From an uncultured Verrucomicrobiota bacterium (lineage in GTDB: Bacteria; Verrucomicrobiota; Verrucomicrobiia; Limisphaerales; UBA9464): 5,871 bases of DNA. The notes below the pieces were generated by a model. It was not told the origin of the DNA and did not search any database. It saw only the letters and a list, made by a program, of their open reading frames with translations. Shown here one piece after another: positions 4,797-5,871 of the stretch. Position 1 is the stretch's first letter; each line of letters begins with the position of its first letter. Location of the stretch: positions 1-5,871 of the forward strand of contig CAIYFP010000497.1 in assembly GCA_903925515.1 (NCBI GenBank), given 5' to 3'. The position numbers were made by a program, and so were the translations under genes.

Positions 4797-5871
4797 TCAA
4801 CCCCCGCGCGGCGGTGCCAACGTCCCGTCCCGACGAACCCTGAACCTGCGTCCCCGCCACTCAACCTCGCTGCCAAGGAACGCGGCGGCCCAGACGGCGG
4901 CGGCGGCGAGGTCCTTCAGCCCGATGCACGCGATGGCGAGCCCCGGGGCGTTCCCGGGGCACATCTTGCGCAGCAACGACCTCGCAAGGACAAGCCGCCC
5001 CAGCAGCAGCCCGAGCCATGGCCACGGCGTCGCGTGCGTGGCCCATGCCGTGGCAAGGGCAGCAAGCGCCCAAAGGGTGCCATTGCTCAGGATGCTGAGG
5101 AAGAAGAGCATGGGCCGGCATGCCCGGATCGTCCTGGCCCAACGAACCTGGTGCCGCCAGACGTCCGCCGCGCCCGCCTCGGCCTCGATGCAGTCCGCAA
5201 CGACCGTCGCAAGATGGATCCCAAGCCCGCGCCAGTGGATGCGCCGGCCCAGGTGGAAGTCGTCGGCAAGATGGTCCACCAACCCACGGAAGCCCCCCAC
5301 GCCGAGGAGGTCGGCGCGTCGCAACGCCATGACCGCCCCCAATGCGAAGTCCTGGGACGCAAGGGAGCGGGCCTGGAGGACTTGGCTCCAGAAATCAACG
5401 TTGAGGGCCAGCGCCTCCATGGCCTGGGCGCCATGGGCGGGCCTTGGGTTCCGGTAGAGGCAGTTGACAAGGCCGACCGAGGGCAAGGCGAGGGGCGCCA
5501 CGACGGCCCGGAGCAGCCCGGGTCCGGCCAGCACGTCCGCGTCGCTCACCACGACCACATCATGGCTCGCCAGTCGCTCGAGGCCCGCAAGGGTGCAGGC
5601 CTTGTCGTTCAGCCCCGGGCGCCCGGCACATTCGACCAGCCGGGCGTTGACGGTCGGATGCCTTGCCATCACCCGGCGGACCACGGGCACGGCGGGGTCG
5701 TCGGGCCGGTGCACGCCCACCAAGATTTCCAAGGGGCCGTCGTGCTCCTGGCTGAACCAGCTTGCAAGGCATTCCTCCAGCGAGGGGTCCGCCCCGTGCA
5801 CGGGCTTCAGCACGGTCACTGCGGGGCGCGTGGGCCATGGGGGCATCGATGTCTCGGGCTGGTGCAGGGGA
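4797..5871 (-). CDS. Ceramide-glucosyltransferase / HpnI-like family 21 glycosyltransferase (N-terminus probably beyond window)
   Basis: From the ATG at 5846 the product is 349 residues, but the frame stays open to the right edge (eight more codons), and relatives carry an N-terminal membrane helix and linker before the 'VTVLKPVHG' strand (here 10-18). The true start is therefore probably outside. GT-A fold features are ILVGVHRPDDP (41-51), LNDKACTL (79-86, Lys82), the metal or nucleotide-sugar motif SDADV (101-105, Asp102 and Asp104), FALGAVMALRRADLLGVGGF (167-186), LADDFHLGRRI (193-203) with the catalytic-base aspartate candidate at 195/196, and HQVRW (232-236), the bacterial form of the (Q/R)xxRW motif. 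Two or three helices follow (about 246-268, 275-290, 304-324), then the VEWRGRRFRV tail (328-337) seen in HpnI-type proteins. Relatives transfer glucose or an N-acetylhexosamine from a UDP-sugar to ceramide or bacteriohopanetetrol at the cytoplasmic membrane. No hopanoid or sphingolipid genes are visible, so the acceptor lipid is unknown. Confidence 0.88.
   Translation of the reverse strand, partial: PLHQPETSMPPWPTRPAVTVLKPVHGADPSLEECLASWFSQEHDGPLEILVGVHRPDDPAVPVVRRVMARHPTVNARLVECAGRPGLNDKACTLAGLERLASHDVVVVSDADVLAGPGLLRAVVAPLALPSVGLVNCLYRNPRPAHGAQAMEALALNVDFWSQVLQARSLASQDFALGAVMALRRADLLGVGGFRGLVDHLADDFHLGRRIHWRGLGIHLATVVADCIEAEAGAADVWRHQVRWARTIRACRPMLFFLSILSNGTLWALAALATAWATHATPWPWLGLLLGRLVLARSLLRKMCPGNAPGLAIACIGLKDLAAAAVWAAAFLGSEVEWRGRRFRVRRDGTLAPPRGG

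Noticed and set aside
1382..4876. Very long open frame on the minus strand (over 1,100 codons) opposite the lactonase, ATP-grasp-like and MarC genes
   Set aside because: Its translation is dominated by Arg, His, Pro and Ala with no domain, repeat or signal. It mirrors three well-supported plus-strand genes and results from the G/C third-position bias.
2869..5457. 862-codon plus-strand open frame spanning the ATP-grasp-like gene, MarC and the antisense of the glycosyltransferase
   Set aside because: Only its 4111-4218 part is real, as the MarC N-terminus. The rest is off-frame or antisense to clear genes.
1..5871. Mobile element, CRISPR array, tRNA or toxin-antitoxin content
   Set aside because: No transposase motifs, regular direct repeats, cloverleaf sequence or paired small ORFs were found on either strand.

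Overview
The window is high-GC DNA (estimated well above 60% G+C from reading, not computed) with the look of a Verrucomicrobiota genome or a close relative. The main clues are a PEP-CTERM sorting tail ending in four arginines, a truncated secreted protein with the 'G-x-D...Q-R-Y-Y-R-L' type of C-terminus common in that phylum, an exported lactonase-type propeller, and strong third-position G/C bias that leaves long false ORFs on the opposite strands. No tRNA, rRNA, CRISPR array, insertion sequence or attachment site is visible. The taxonomic call is inference.

Layout, left to right. (1) Positions 3-152, plus strand: the last 49 codons of a secreted or surface protein that starts outside the window. 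(2) Positions 153-305: a short convergent gap containing a perfect 8-bp GC-rich hairpin. (3) Positions 306-1385, minus strand: a 359-residue exported PEP-CTERM protein. (4) Positions 1386-1582: a divergent promoter region of about 197 bp. (5) Positions 1583-4762, plus strand: a likely three-gene operon. It holds an exported lactonase-family seven-bladed propeller, a protein resembling circularly permuted ATP-grasp / glutathionylspermidine synthase enzymes, and a MarC-family six-helix membrane protein. The last two overlap by ATGA. (6) Positions 4763-4796: a small convergent gap with a weak hairpin and a run of nine G. (7) Positions 4797-5871, minus strand: a ceramide-glucosyltransferase / HpnI-like family-21 glycosyltransferase whose N-terminus probably lies beyond the right edge.

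The most notable point is that the MarC gene is interrupted by exactly one extra base in a run of six C at 4214-4219. The first 36 codons lie in one frame and the remaining 180 in the next; removing a single C restores an uninterrupted 216-residue MarC protein. This may be a sequencing error, a recent inactivation, or slippage. The second point is the uncharacterised ATP-grasp-like protein translationally coupled to that membrane protein. I see no convincing evidence for a wholly new multi-gene system; the rest looks like ordinary envelope and metabolic content.
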